Part shown: piece by piece, positions 1 through 6,991 of the stretch
How the letters are laid out: each line of letters begins with the position of its first letter
How positions within the stretch are numbered: the first letter of the stretch is position 1
From: Ruminococcaceae bacterium UBA6855
GTDB taxonomy: Bacteria; Bacillota; Clostridia; Oscillospirales; Acutalibacteraceae
Direction of reading: 5' to 3'
Assembly: GCA_002451755.1 (NCBI GenBank)
Contig: DKDF01000049.1
Location: 13,293-53,623 of the forward strand
Length of the DNA stretch: 40,331 bases
The notes under the pieces: model-generated
The model's input: the letters and a program-made list of their open reading frames with translations, nothing else
The model's database searches: none
What the model was told of the DNA's origin: nothing
Translations under genes and position numbers: made by a program

Positions 1-85
1 CTCCGCCGCGGATGCCGACAAGGCAATAGACGACGAGCAGACCGCCGAGAATGATTCCCTCAATTATTAATTTAAGCGCTGTCAT
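1..85 (-). CDS. N-terminus of a membrane protein (runs off the window)
   Basis: Only the first 28 codons are inside the window. The ATG overlaps the stop codon of the upstream gene in an ATGA arrangement, and an AGGAGG site lies 5 nt upstream, inside the last codons of that gene. The visible residues begin MTALKLIIEG and continue into a glycine- and valine-rich hydrophobic stretch of about 15 residues, as in a membrane anchor or first transmembrane helix. The family cannot be named from this piece. The overlap shows that it is translationally coupled to the ATC-hydrolase-like gene. Confidence 0.65.
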   Translation of the reverse strand, partial: MTALKLIIEGIILGGLLVVYCLVGIRGG

Positions 86-783
86 TTGTTCCTCCTGTAA
101 CCCGCCTCGTCGCGGTATTCGGGGTGGGAGTCTAAATATTCATCCCTGCTGCCGCAGATGGTATAGTCACATTTGCAGCCGTTTGAGCAGGTCGTCGTTC
201 TGACGAGCCGCGCGCCTATGAGCTCCATGCCCTCGTAATCGGGGTTGCAGAGCGCGGGCATGACCTCGAGCAGGTTGTGTTTCTTGGCGAACTCCGCGGT
301 CGGGCACTCGGTGAATTCATAATATATCGGTTTATTCTCTTCAAACGGCGCTACATACATCTTGAAGTCGCCCCATTTGTCGCACTGCTTTTTCGCGTTT
401 AAAAATGCGCGGTACATCAGCTTTTTGACTATCGGCTTGTTCGCGTCGATGAAAGTCATCTTGCGAAACGCCGTCAAAAACAGATCGCCCTCCATCTCCT
501 CTATCTCGTCAAGGCTCGTAACATCCTTGCAGACGACATAATACGCCATGAGGGCTATGCAGTCGTATGTACCGCCGCTCCCGTTATGGAAATTTTTCTT
601 CCCGCCGAGATCAGTGCGCCAATCGGAGAGAAATTCAACATATTTTTTCTGTACCTCTTCCCACACGCTTTCGCGCCTGTTCTCGGGATAGTGCAGGGCT
701 ATTTTCGCCTGTATCTGCTTTTTGCACTGTTTTGAATAGAGCACATGGCAGCTTCGGTCAAATTGCAGTTCGCTGTCTTTCAT
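82..783 (-). CDS. L-2-amino-thiazoline-4-carboxylic acid hydrolase-like protein
   Basis: A 233-residue soluble protein resembling the ATC hydrolase family, whose founding member opens the thiazoline ring of L-2-amino-thiazoline-4-carboxylate on the route to cysteine. The C-terminal half shows the family hallmark: a CNPDYEGM segment followed by a cysteine-rich CSNGCKCDYTICG segment. Most Clostridia members are uncharacterised, so the true substrate is open. I use the ATG at 783 because GGAGGTG lies 7 nt upstream; the longer frame has no such site. The gene follows the methyltransferase by 4 nt and overlaps the next membrane-protein gene, so the three form one operon. Confidence 0.75.
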   Translation of the reverse strand: MKDSELQFDRSCHVLYSKQCKKQIQAKIALHYPENRRESVWEEVQKKYVEFLSDWRTDLGGKKNFHNGSGGTYDCIALMAYYVVCKDVTSLDEIEEMEGDLFLTAFRKMTFIDANKPIVKKLMYRAFLNAKKQCDKWGDFKMYVAPFEENKPIYYEFTECPTAEFAKKHNLLEVMPALCNPDYEGMELIGARLVRTTTCSNGCKCDYTICGSRDEYLDSHPEYRDEAGYRRNK

Positions 784-787
784 CTTT

Positions 788-1399
788 TCACACCTCCGTG
801 TTGCTCTTGATGCACTCGACATATGTCAGCGGAAACGACGCTCTGAGCAGCGCATATTTCTGCACCGTCCAGCCGTTATCGCGCAGGAACGAGAGATACC
901 CGTCGTCGGACCACTTGCTGTGCAGAGGGAATCCGGCAAGCTTCATAAAAAATGCTTTCAGCTTTCCGCGCGCGTCGTTGCCCGCGTGGGTGAAGGTCGG
1001 GGCTATCAATATTCCGCCGTCTTTCAAAACGCGCTTTATCTCGCTCAGCGCCTTTTCGGGCTCGGGGACTATATGCAGGGCGTTCGCGACTATGACCGCG
1101 TCGAATGCGCCATCGGGATAAGGCAGCGCGAACATATCCTGCACCGAAAAATGTATATTGGCGCAGCTGTTCCCCCGCTCCGCCTGTTCTATCATCTCGG
1201 GCGAAAGGTCGGTCGCTTCTATCATTTTTGCCGAACCTGCGATATTCTTCGCTATCATACCCGTACCCGTTGCGAGTTCGAGCACGGTTTTATCTTTCAC
1301 GGCGGGGCGCAACAGCGCATACATCTGCTCATATGCCGCCGCGTCCTTTTTCATGAACACATCGTAGAAGCGGGCGTTGCGATCCCAAAAGTTTTTCAT
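788..1399 (-). CDS. class I SAM-dependent methyltransferase
   Basis: A 203-residue Rossmann-fold methyltransferase of the Methyltransf_11 / UbiE-like type. Motif I is visible as VLELATGTGMIA (SAM binding), the acidic motif II as ATDLS, and the post-motif strand as FDAVIVANALHIVPEP followed by an ALSEIKRVLKDGG helix. The substrate cannot be inferred; Clostridia carry many such small-molecule methyltransferases. The ATG at 1399 is chosen because GAGG precedes it by 8 nt and the protein starts MKNFWDRNARFYD, as family members do. It is the first gene of an operon whose leader carries a perfect palindrome. Confidence 0.85.
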   Translation of the reverse strand: MKNFWDRNARFYDVFMKKDAAAYEQMYALLRPAVKDKTVLELATGTGMIAKNIAGSAKMIEATDLSPEMIEQAERGNSCANIHFSVQDMFALPYPDGAFDAVIVANALHIVPEPEKALSEIKRVLKDGGILIAPTFTHAGNDARGKLKAFFMKLAGFPLHSKWSDDGYLSFLRDNGWTVQKYALLRASFPLTYVECIKSNTEV

Positions 1400-1418
1400 T
1401 TGTATTACCTCGTTTTTG

Positions 1419-1434
1419 GTTAGCAAAAGCTAAC
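1419..1434. promoter_or_regulatory. perfect palindrome in the leader (candidate operator)
   Basis: GTTAGC-AAAA-GCTAAC is a 6-bp perfect inverted repeat with a 4-nt centre, just upstream of the methyltransferase ribosome binding site and downstream of its probable promoter. The position suits a repressor operator or an RNA hairpin near the start codon. The protein that would bind it is not identifiable here. Confidence 0.45.
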
Positions 1435-1450
1435 TTGAAGCCTTTCAGAA

Positions 1451-1490
1451 AGCCGCTTTTTAAAAGCAGCTCTCGATATCTGTCATTATA
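1451..1490 (-). promoter_or_regulatory. -10 box and leader hairpin of the methyltransferase operon
   Basis: A perfect TATAAT (minus strand, 1490-1485) lies about 90 nt upstream of the methyltransferase start. No good -35 is seen at 16-18 bp, so activation or an extended contact may be needed. Just downstream, 1451-1471 folds into a 10-bp hairpin (AGCTGCTTTT pairing with AAAAGCGGCT, one G.T pair). Confidence 0.45.
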
Positions 1491-1532
1491 TTAGCATGAT
1501 TTTCAAAAATAATCAATAGGGTTTATGCGGTA

Positions 1533-2309
1533 TTACCGTTCTTCGCCAAACAGCTTATACAGCTTCATTCTCTGTTCATAATTCAGTCCGTTAAGAACAC
1601 GGGAAATCTTTTCGTTACCTGATGAAGAAAAGTTTTCGTTCGGCACAAGAGCCTTTATTTCAGCCATCTGGTCAAGCATTCTATCCGGCATACCGTCTTT
1701 CATGCCGCCCCTGAAATAATATTTTTCAAACTTCACCGTTTTCCCGTCTGTAAATGTCAGCTTTATTCCAAAAAAGGACTCTCTTATACGTCTCGCCGAC
1801 AAAATGCTGATCCACCATTCCGGATCCCTTGCGTATATCTCAACCTTGTCTATATCTTGCGGGCCATACACTGCTGTGCAGTTTCCAAACGGGCTGTAAA
1901 ATTTAACGGAATTTTCACAGGTCAGACTCTTGCGCCAGCAAATTCCAAGAAGCATCGGCAGCAGCATAGCGACAACAAGAATGATAACTATGACTCGCCG
2001 ACCGGAAATACGGCTGCTCTTTTTCATAGGCACAGCGTAGGTCGCGCCGTTCTTTGTTTTTCCATGTCCGCCTGCCCTTGCTAAAGATATGACAATCCAC
2101 AGAATTATCAGACCCAGTAAAAGAATTCCTATGTAAAAGCTCGAAATCACGGGAGAAAAGGCGGTAACATTCTCATCGGCGAAGGCTATCTTTTCACGCA
2201 GGATAATCCACGGAATATTAAAAAGTAAGGCAGCTGCAATTTCCGCAAGCAAAAAGATAACAAGCCCCAACCAACCGCCTTTTTCTGTTTTACCGTTTGA
2301 TGATTTCAT
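1533..2309 (-). CDS. membrane protein of unknown function
   Basis: I do not recognise a family. The 258-residue protein has three clear hydrophobic segments: about residues 13-36 (WLGLVIFLLAEIAAALLF), 57-78 (FYIGILLLGLIILWIVIS), and 104-124 (RVIVIILVVAMLLPMLLGI). Basic residues flank the third. Residues 125-258 are hydrophilic and appear to form a separate domain, with WWISILSARR and KYYFRGGMKDG segments reminiscent of small beta-rich domains. The ATG at 2309 is preceded by AGGAGG with a 7-nt gap. It is transcribed alone from the promoter at 2398-2427. Confidence 0.75.
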   Translation of the reverse strand: MKSSNGKTEKGGWLGLVIFLLAEIAAALLFNIPWIILREKIAFADENVTAFSPVISSFYIGILLLGLIILWIVISLARAGGHGKTKNGATYAVPMKKSSRISGRRVIVIILVVAMLLPMLLGICWRKSLTCENSVKFYSPFGNCTAVYGPQDIDKVEIYARDPEWWISILSARRIRESFFGIKLTFTDGKTVKFEKYYFRGGMKDGMPDRMLDQMAEIKALVPNENFSSSGNEKISRVLNGLNYEQRMKLYKLFGEER

Positions 2310-2350
2310 GTGCTTGCCTCCTGAAATGTTAATACAACATTCTTTATTAA

Positions 2351-2424
2351 TATATCCCTATCCCCGCAATATGCGGCTCTTTGCGGCACTCGTCTATATT
2401 ATACAGGGGACTCCGCGCAGTTTG
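2351..2424 (-). repeat. copy A of a fucosidase-tail repeat
   Basis: On the minus strand this intergenic stretch closely matches the 3' end of the GH29 gene (5708-5632). It can be read as IDECRKEPHIAGIGIY followed by a stop, against IDECRKEPHIAGIKVY plus stop in the intact gene. Upstream of that the two share AAACTGCGC and then diverge with small indels that break the frame. It is either a remnant of a second fucosidase gene or a duplicated 3' end, and it now contains the promoter of the downstream membrane protein. Confidence 0.7.
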
Positions 2425-2427
2425 CAA
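2398..2427 (-). promoter_or_regulatory. sigma-A promoter of the 1533-2309 gene
   Basis: TTGCAA (-35, 2427-2422), an 18-bp spacer and a perfect TATAAT (-10, 2403-2398). It reads into the membrane-protein gene with an untranslated leader of about 80 nt and lies inside repeat copy A. Confidence 0.65.
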
Positions 2428-2456
2428 CTGTTTTTCGCGCCTTATAATATATTTTC

Positions 2457-3269
2457 TTATTTTACCGGAATCCTTATCTCGGTTACAAACTTTTCCGTAT
2501 CGTTGGTTATTCCGTAATCGATCATGGTTATTTCCCGGGAGAAGCCCGTTACTTCCAGCCCGCTTGTCCGAATATACGACATAAGGCGCTCATACTGCTC
2601 CGGCGCCTGAGGATGACTGCCGCGAAAGCGCACCGAAACACACTCCGATTCCGGCAGAGTCACCGTTTCGCCGTTGAATTTATCCTCTTCATCGAGCACG
2701 AGAAAAATCCCGTCATATTGATCGAATCTGCCGTCATACAGATTCTCAGGCGAGATGCCGACGCCGACCTTGCCGAGAAATATAACTGCCTCCGCCTGCA
2801 ATTCTGCAAGTTTGATAGTCGGCTCCTCCATATCATGATAATTATTTATTTTCAGCGGCTTCTGCATCCAAAACAGCTTGCATTTCGGGCTTCTCTCCCG
2901 TCTTATCATCCCGAGATCGGAGCTCTGAGCGTCGTGCAGCTGTCTGAGGCGGTTATCGATTTTGCGCTCTATCCGGCGAAGCTCGCGCTGTTTTTCTATC
3001 ACCGCCTCTTTCTGCTCTCTAAGTTTTTCCTCGATTTTTTCAACATCTCTGTTCTGCAAAAAATCGGCTATCTCACTGAGCGGCATATCGAGCGCACGCA
3101 GATATAAAACCGCGTTAAAAGCCTCGAACTGGCGCGTGCTGTAATAGCGATAGCCTGTATCGGGATCGATATATTCCGGCATTATAAGTCCGAGCGCTTC
3201 ATAATGCCTTATACTGCTCACGCTCAAATGAAACAGCTTCGCCATATCCCCTATTTGAAAAAGCTTCAT
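2457..3269 (-). CDS. MerR-family regulator with effector-binding domain
   Basis: A 270-residue transcription factor. Residues 1-70 are a MerR winged helix-turn-helix (FQIGDMAKLFHLSVSSIRHY, then the DTGYRYYSTRQF wing). Residues 75-115 form the long dimerisation coiled coil (REQKEAVIEKQRELRRIERK). Residues 150-270 resemble a GyrI-like multidrug-binding domain, as in BmrR. Such proteins bind cationic drugs and unwind promoters with over-long spacers. Its start overlaps the stop of the MATE gene (ATGA), and the promoter ahead of both genes has a 19-bp spacer with an inverted repeat, so autoregulated drug-inducible control of the exporter is the natural reading. Confidence 0.9.
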   Translation of the reverse strand: MKLFQIGDMAKLFHLSVSSIRHYEALGLIMPEYIDPDTGYRYYSTRQFEAFNAVLYLRALDMPLSEIADFLQNRDVEKIEEKLREQKEAVIEKQRELRRIERKIDNRLRQLHDAQSSDLGMIRRERSPKCKLFWMQKPLKINNYHDMEEPTIKLAELQAEAVIFLGKVGVGISPENLYDGRFDQYDGIFLVLDEEDKFNGETVTLPESECVSVRFRGSHPQAPEQYERLMSYIRTSGLEVTGFSREITMIDYGITNDTEKFVTEIRIPVK

Positions 3270-4615
3270 ATTGATTCTCCCTGTAGCTCCGCTCTGTCCT
3301 TTCGCCGCAAAACGCAGAAAGCGACAACGCAGATAATTATTGAAATCAGCGAACCCGCCGCAGAGGCAAGTCCCATCGGCAAAAGCGTTGACGGATAGAA
3401 TTTCGACGCAAGATAGGCGCCGGGAACGCGCACCAAAACTATCGAAAGGAAGTTGTGCAGGAACGATATGCCCGACTTTCCGCGGGCGCAGAAATAACCG
3501 CTGAAGCTGAACTGAACGCCCCCGAAAAAGCTATCCCATATATAACCGCGCAGATATTGACCTCCCGCAGCAGTAACCGCCGCGTCCGAGGTAAAGAGTC
3601 CGACAACGGGTTCGGCTATAAACTGAATGAAAACTGCCGTCAAAAATCCGAATCCGGTCGCGATAAAAGCCGCGTCACGCAATGTCTCGACCGCGCGCTC
3701 GGGCTTGCCCGCGCCGATATTCTGCGCCCCGATTGCGGAAACAGTCGAGAGCATCGACGACGGTATAAGGAACAGAAAGCTCATTATTTTTTCAACTATT
3801 CCGACTGCGGCGGCATCGGTAAGACCGCGGCGGTTTGCAATAACGGTTATTATAATAAATGAAATTTGAATAAAACCGTCCTGCAAAGAAATAGGCACGC
3901 CTATTTTAAGCATCTGACCCATTACCTCGCGCCTCGGTTTGAAATCGGACTTCTGCAGCTTTATTCCGCGCCTTTTCAATATAACCGCAAGAGATACCGC
4001 GACGCTGACTCCCTGCGAGAGCGTAGTTCCGAGTGCCGCGCCGACCGCTCCCATGCGCAGCGCACCCATAAAGAGGTAGTCGAGCCCTATGTTCACCACG
4101 CAGGCTACGGCAATGAAATACATCGGGCTTTTTGAATCGCCCATGCCGCGGAATATCGAACTGATTATATTATAAGCCGTAATAAAAGGTATGCCGATAA
4201 AGCAGACAGTCAGATAGGCAACCGTACCGCTGACCGCTTCTGTCGGAGTGGACATAACGGAAACAATCGGGTTTATCAGCACGAGCAAAATGGCAGTCAG
4301 AACCAATGACAGCGACATAAAAAGCGTTACTGTATTTCCGATATCCGCGCCGGCGCGTCTATCATCCCGAGCACCGACCGCTCTGCCGATACTGACCGTC
4401 GAGCCCATTGCAAGCCCGACTATCATGACAGTCAGCATATGCATAACCTGCGAGCCTATCGACACAGCGGTAGTGCTCGCCACACCCTCAAACTGACCTA
4501 TTATAAAGAGATCCGCCATGCCGTAAAGCGTCTGCAAAAAATAAGACAACAGATAGGGCAATGAAAACAGTATGACATTTTTGAACACATTTCCGTCCGT
4601 AAGGTTTCTCTTCAT
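3266..4615 (-). CDS. MATE-family multidrug/cation antiporter
   Basis: A 449-residue inner-membrane exporter with about 12 transmembrane segments and the two-fold MatE arrangement. The N-terminal half starts with LFSLPYLLSYFLQTLYGMADLFIIGQF, the family's first helix. The second half begins near residue 235 with a related IGVPISLQDGFIQISF helix. MATE proteins expel drugs or metabolites using a Na+ or H+ gradient. The length is normal and no break is seen. GAGGAG lies 9 nt before the ATG. Translation is coupled to the MerR regulator downstream, which points to an inducible efflux system. Confidence 0.92.
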   Translation of the reverse strand: MKRNLTDGNVFKNVILFSLPYLLSYFLQTLYGMADLFIIGQFEGVASTTAVSIGSQVMHMLTVMIVGLAMGSTVSIGRAVGARDDRRAGADIGNTVTLFMSLSLVLTAILLVLINPIVSVMSTPTEAVSGTVAYLTVCFIGIPFITAYNIISSIFRGMGDSKSPMYFIAVACVVNIGLDYLFMGALRMGAVGAALGTTLSQGVSVAVSLAVILKRRGIKLQKSDFKPRREVMGQMLKIGVPISLQDGFIQISFIIITVIANRRGLTDAAAVGIVEKIMSFLFLIPSSMLSTVSAIGAQNIGAGKPERAVETLRDAAFIATGFGFLTAVFIQFIAEPVVGLFTSDAAVTAAGGQYLRGYIWDSFFGGVQFSFSGYFCARGKSGISFLHNFLSIVLVRVPGAYLASKFYPSTLLPMGLASAAGSLISIIICVVAFCVLRRKDRAELQGESI

Positions 4616-4643
4616 AATTTTATCTCCTCATAAGTCTCAGTAT

Positions 4644-4674
4644 ATCATAAACTCTATAATAGTTGTAGAGTCAA
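4644..4674 (-). promoter_or_regulatory. MerR-type promoter of the MATE-merR operon
   Basis: TTGACT (-35, 4674-4669), a 19-bp spacer and TATGAT (-10, 4649-4644). The spacer carries an inverted repeat, ACTCTA near the -35 and TAGAGT near the -10. Over-long spacers with a central dyad are the defining feature of promoters activated by MerR-family proteins through DNA distortion. Confidence 0.85.
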
Positions 4675-4684
4675 GAGGAAAGAT

Positions 4685-4714
4685 AAAAATATCCGGTCTG
4701 TGAAAAGACCGGAT
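4685..4714 (-). terminator. rho-independent terminator
   Basis: A 9-bp perfect stem (ATCCGGTCT / AGACCGGAT) with a 6-nt loop, followed on the minus strand by ATTTTTATC. It closes the GH110-GH29 operon and insulates the MATE promoter immediately downstream. Confidence 0.8.
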
Positions 4715-4745
4715 AAATTACTGTTTCTGTGTGCTTTAGCAAAAT

Positions 4746-4800
4746 CGGCACTCGTCTATATTATATAGAATTGGAACCCTGCGCAGTTTGCAACTGTTTT
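4746..4800 (-). repeat. copy B of the fucosidase-tail repeat, with a possible promoter
   Basis: Shares AACAGTTGCAAACTGCGC and TATAATATAGACGAGTGCCG with copy A, and AAACTGCGCAG plus ATATAGACGAGTGCCG with the GH29 3' end. It contains TTGCAA and a perfect TATAAT (4765-4760), but the spacer is 22 bp, so promoter strength is doubtful. Any transcript would reach only the terminator at 4685-4714. Confidence 0.6.
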
Positions 4801-4852
4801 TTGGCTCTGAGTGTTCATACATTCATGAATACCAAATCACCGGGTGCAGCAA

Positions 4853-5614
4853 TTAAAGTTCTCTTTTATTTATTTTTTGTTTTATTTTTTTACGGTCTTC
4901 AATGGTTTTCAGCGTTAGTATTGACGCAACCACTGAGAAGGACACAACCACCGCAATGCATGTTTTAATTAGTTTTATATCATAATCCTTGCTGTTGTCA
5001 AAAATAACATGCACTGTGCCGTCCGGCTCTGTCATCTCGAAAACAGCATACGCCGGAGATATCGCGCTCGCTACTTTTCCGGTGTTCTTCATTTCATAAC
5101 GAACTCCGTTTTTGACGCGCCGGGTCTTATAAAGCACCTCGTTGCTCCAATACGAACTGTTCGCAGTTGTATCCGGTATTTCATTGCAGGTGATATTATT
5201 TGCATTCCTGTCAAATGTCGCCGCAATATCTTCCCTGACAAAATAGACGGCTATGTTATCTCCGTCCCAACCGACGCCGAAACGCCCGCTGCAATCAAGA
5301 GTATATCCATAGGCAAACTTCCCGTCTTTGTCATACACCGATATGCTGTTGTGACCATTTTTCGATTCACCGACAATGGCGATATATCCGCTGTCGCTTA
5401 CATCAAAGCAGGATATCGACTCCCAATCGGGCTCTTTATTTGTCGACTCAAAATTGATACTCCCAAGAAATCTGATCCTCTCTTCGGCACTCAATTTCGT
5501 CGTCGAAAAACCGATATCCAGCGGCAAAGCCGAAACGGTCGCTCTGAAAATAAACATCATGCAGACAAGCGCGGCTGCCGCGCCGCCCAAAAATCTGCCG
5601 AATTTACGTATCAC
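4853..5614 (-). CDS. membrane-anchored extracytoplasmic protein of unknown function
   Basis: A 253-residue protein, not assigned to a family. It starts with a basic stretch and one hydrophobic segment (FLGGAAAALVCMMFIF, residues 8-23) and ends with another (TCIAVVVSFSVVASILTL) followed by a lysine-rich tail. The central region of about 190 residues would therefore lie outside the cell. It has short repeats of the kind seen in beta-propeller proteins: SDSGYIAIVG, ISVYDKDGKFAYGY, VGWDGDNIAVYF. I use the GTG at 5614, which has GAGG upstream and gives a proper signal anchor; the longer open frame runs back into the fucosidase gene. It follows GH29 by 17 nt in the same operon. Confidence 0.7.
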   Translation of the reverse strand: MIRKFGRFLGGAAAALVCMMFIFRATVSALPLDIGFSTTKLSAEERIRFLGSINFESTNKEPDWESISCFDVSDSGYIAIVGESKNGHNSISVYDKDGKFAYGYTLDCSGRFGVGWDGDNIAVYFVREDIAATFDRNANNITCNEIPDTTANSSYWSNEVLYKTRRVKNGVRYEMKNTGKVASAISPAYAVFEMTEPDGTVHVIFDNSKDYDIKLIKTCIAVVVSFSVVASILTLKTIEDRKKIKQKINKREL

Positions 5615-5631
5615 TCCGATGCACCTCGCAA

Positions 5632-6972
5632 TCAATATACCTTTATCCCCGCGATATGCGGCTCTTTGCGGCACTCGTCTATATGAATTCTGAGCTCTGC
5701 GCAGTTTCTTATCCCGCGCTTCAGGCGGCATATCTTTTTATAGCCGACGGTCGTGCCGCTGTATACGGTTCTGTTTCCGGCGGTTATATGGAACTTTTCG
5801 ATGCGCTGGCTCTTCGTTGTATCCTCGGATATAACTATTGTCTTGACTTTCTGCGGCTTTATTGAGACGGTGAAAGTATTTCCGTCGCTCTCTGTTTTCA
5901 GTATTTCCGCCTTGTTTTCAAAGCGCTTTTCGATTCTCTTCCGCGCTTTTACGAGGCGGTTTATGAACCTGTCGGGCAGCTCACCGCGATTGTTCGGCGG
6001 GATATTCACAAGGAGCATCGCGTTGCCGCCGACGGAGTTATAATAGCACTTTGTGAGATTCGAGACGGTGCGGGTGAAGAATATCTCAAACAGCGGACGC
6101 CAGAACCAGCCGAAATATGTGACGGGGATATCCATCTCCGCGGGATACCACCAAAGCTCCTCGCCGACAAGCTGCTCGCGCTCGCCGAGCGACTTGTCGG
6201 TGTTCGACAGCTTTCTGAGCATGACCGTTGCGCCCTCTTTCTGCTGCGACTGCGCCGCAACATATGAGCCGTCCCACATGCGCCTCGGGACTACGCTGAA
6301 CTCCGATTTTCTCGCCCTGCCGAACTCGTTGCCTATCCAACGGACATCGGGTCCGCAGTTCGCGATTATCGCGCCGGGCTGAAGCCGCCTGATAAGTTCA
6401 TAATACCTCTCCCAGTCATAGCGCTGTCTGCGTCCGTTTTTGCCCTCGCCGCACGCGCCGTCGAACCAGAAGCAGAAAATATCGCCGTAATTCGTGCAGA
6501 GTTCAGTGAGCTGATTACAGAAATAGTCGTTGTATTCCTCGGTGCCGTAGGTGCTCTCGTGCCTGTCCCACGGCGAGAGATATATGCCGAACTTGAGCGA
6601 ATATTTTCTGCACGAATCGGCGAGCTGCTTTACGAGATCGCCCTTGCCGTCCCTGTACCCCGTCGCCGCTATTGAATGATCGGTATATTTGCTCGGGAAC
6701 AGGCAGAAGCCGTCGTGGTGCTTCGCGGTGAAAATAACGCCGGTGCTGCCAGTGCTCTTTATTCTGCGCGCCCACCCGTCGGTGTCGATATCCTTGAGAG
6801 TGAAAACGGAAGGATCTTCTTTTCCGTTGCCCCACTCTCTGCGGGTGAATGTATTGAGCCCGAAATGGATGAAATTATAATAGCCCATGCGCTGGAGTTC
6901 TATCTGCCGCTCGGACGGCACGATTGAGGTTATGCGGTCGAGGAACTCCGCGCTGTTAATATTCTCTGTCAT
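5632..6972 (-). CDS. GH29 alpha-L-fucosidase (probable subfamily B)
   Basis: A 446-residue glycoside hydrolase of family 29, which removes alpha-linked L-fucose with retention of configuration. The (beta/alpha)8 barrel begins with YYNFIHFGLNTFT. The substrate-binding pair lies in FTAKHHDGF (His85-His86), and the nucleophile is Asp171 in CFWFDGACGEG. The closing GTTVGYKK and EPHIAGIKVY segments match the usual C-terminal beta domain. The WFDGA context and compact size fit subfamily B, which favours alpha-1,3/1,4-fucose on Lewis or blood-group structures. There is no signal peptide, so it acts inside the cell. It follows GH110 by 19 nt. Confidence 0.93.
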   Translation of the reverse strand: MTENINSAEFLDRITSIVPSERQIELQRMGYYNFIHFGLNTFTRREWGNGKEDPSVFTLKDIDTDGWARRIKSTGSTGVIFTAKHHDGFCLFPSKYTDHSIAATGYRDGKGDLVKQLADSCRKYSLKFGIYLSPWDRHESTYGTEEYNDYFCNQLTELCTNYGDIFCFWFDGACGEGKNGRRQRYDWERYYELIRRLQPGAIIANCGPDVRWIGNEFGRARKSEFSVVPRRMWDGSYVAAQSQQKEGATVMLRKLSNTDKSLGEREQLVGEELWWYPAEMDIPVTYFGWFWRPLFEIFFTRTVSNLTKCYYNSVGGNAMLLVNIPPNNRGELPDRFINRLVKARKRIEKRFENKAEILKTESDGNTFTVSIKPQKVKTIVISEDTTKSQRIEKFHITAGNRTVYSGTTVGYKKICRLKRGIRNCAELRIHIDECRKEPHIAGIKVY

Positions 6973-6991
6973 GGCAATATTCCTCTCGGAT

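Noticed and set aside
5615..5731. N-terminal extension of the membrane-anchored protein
   Set aside because: The extra 39 codons overlap the fucosidase end in another frame; the GTG at 5614 has a proper binding site and starts a signal anchor.
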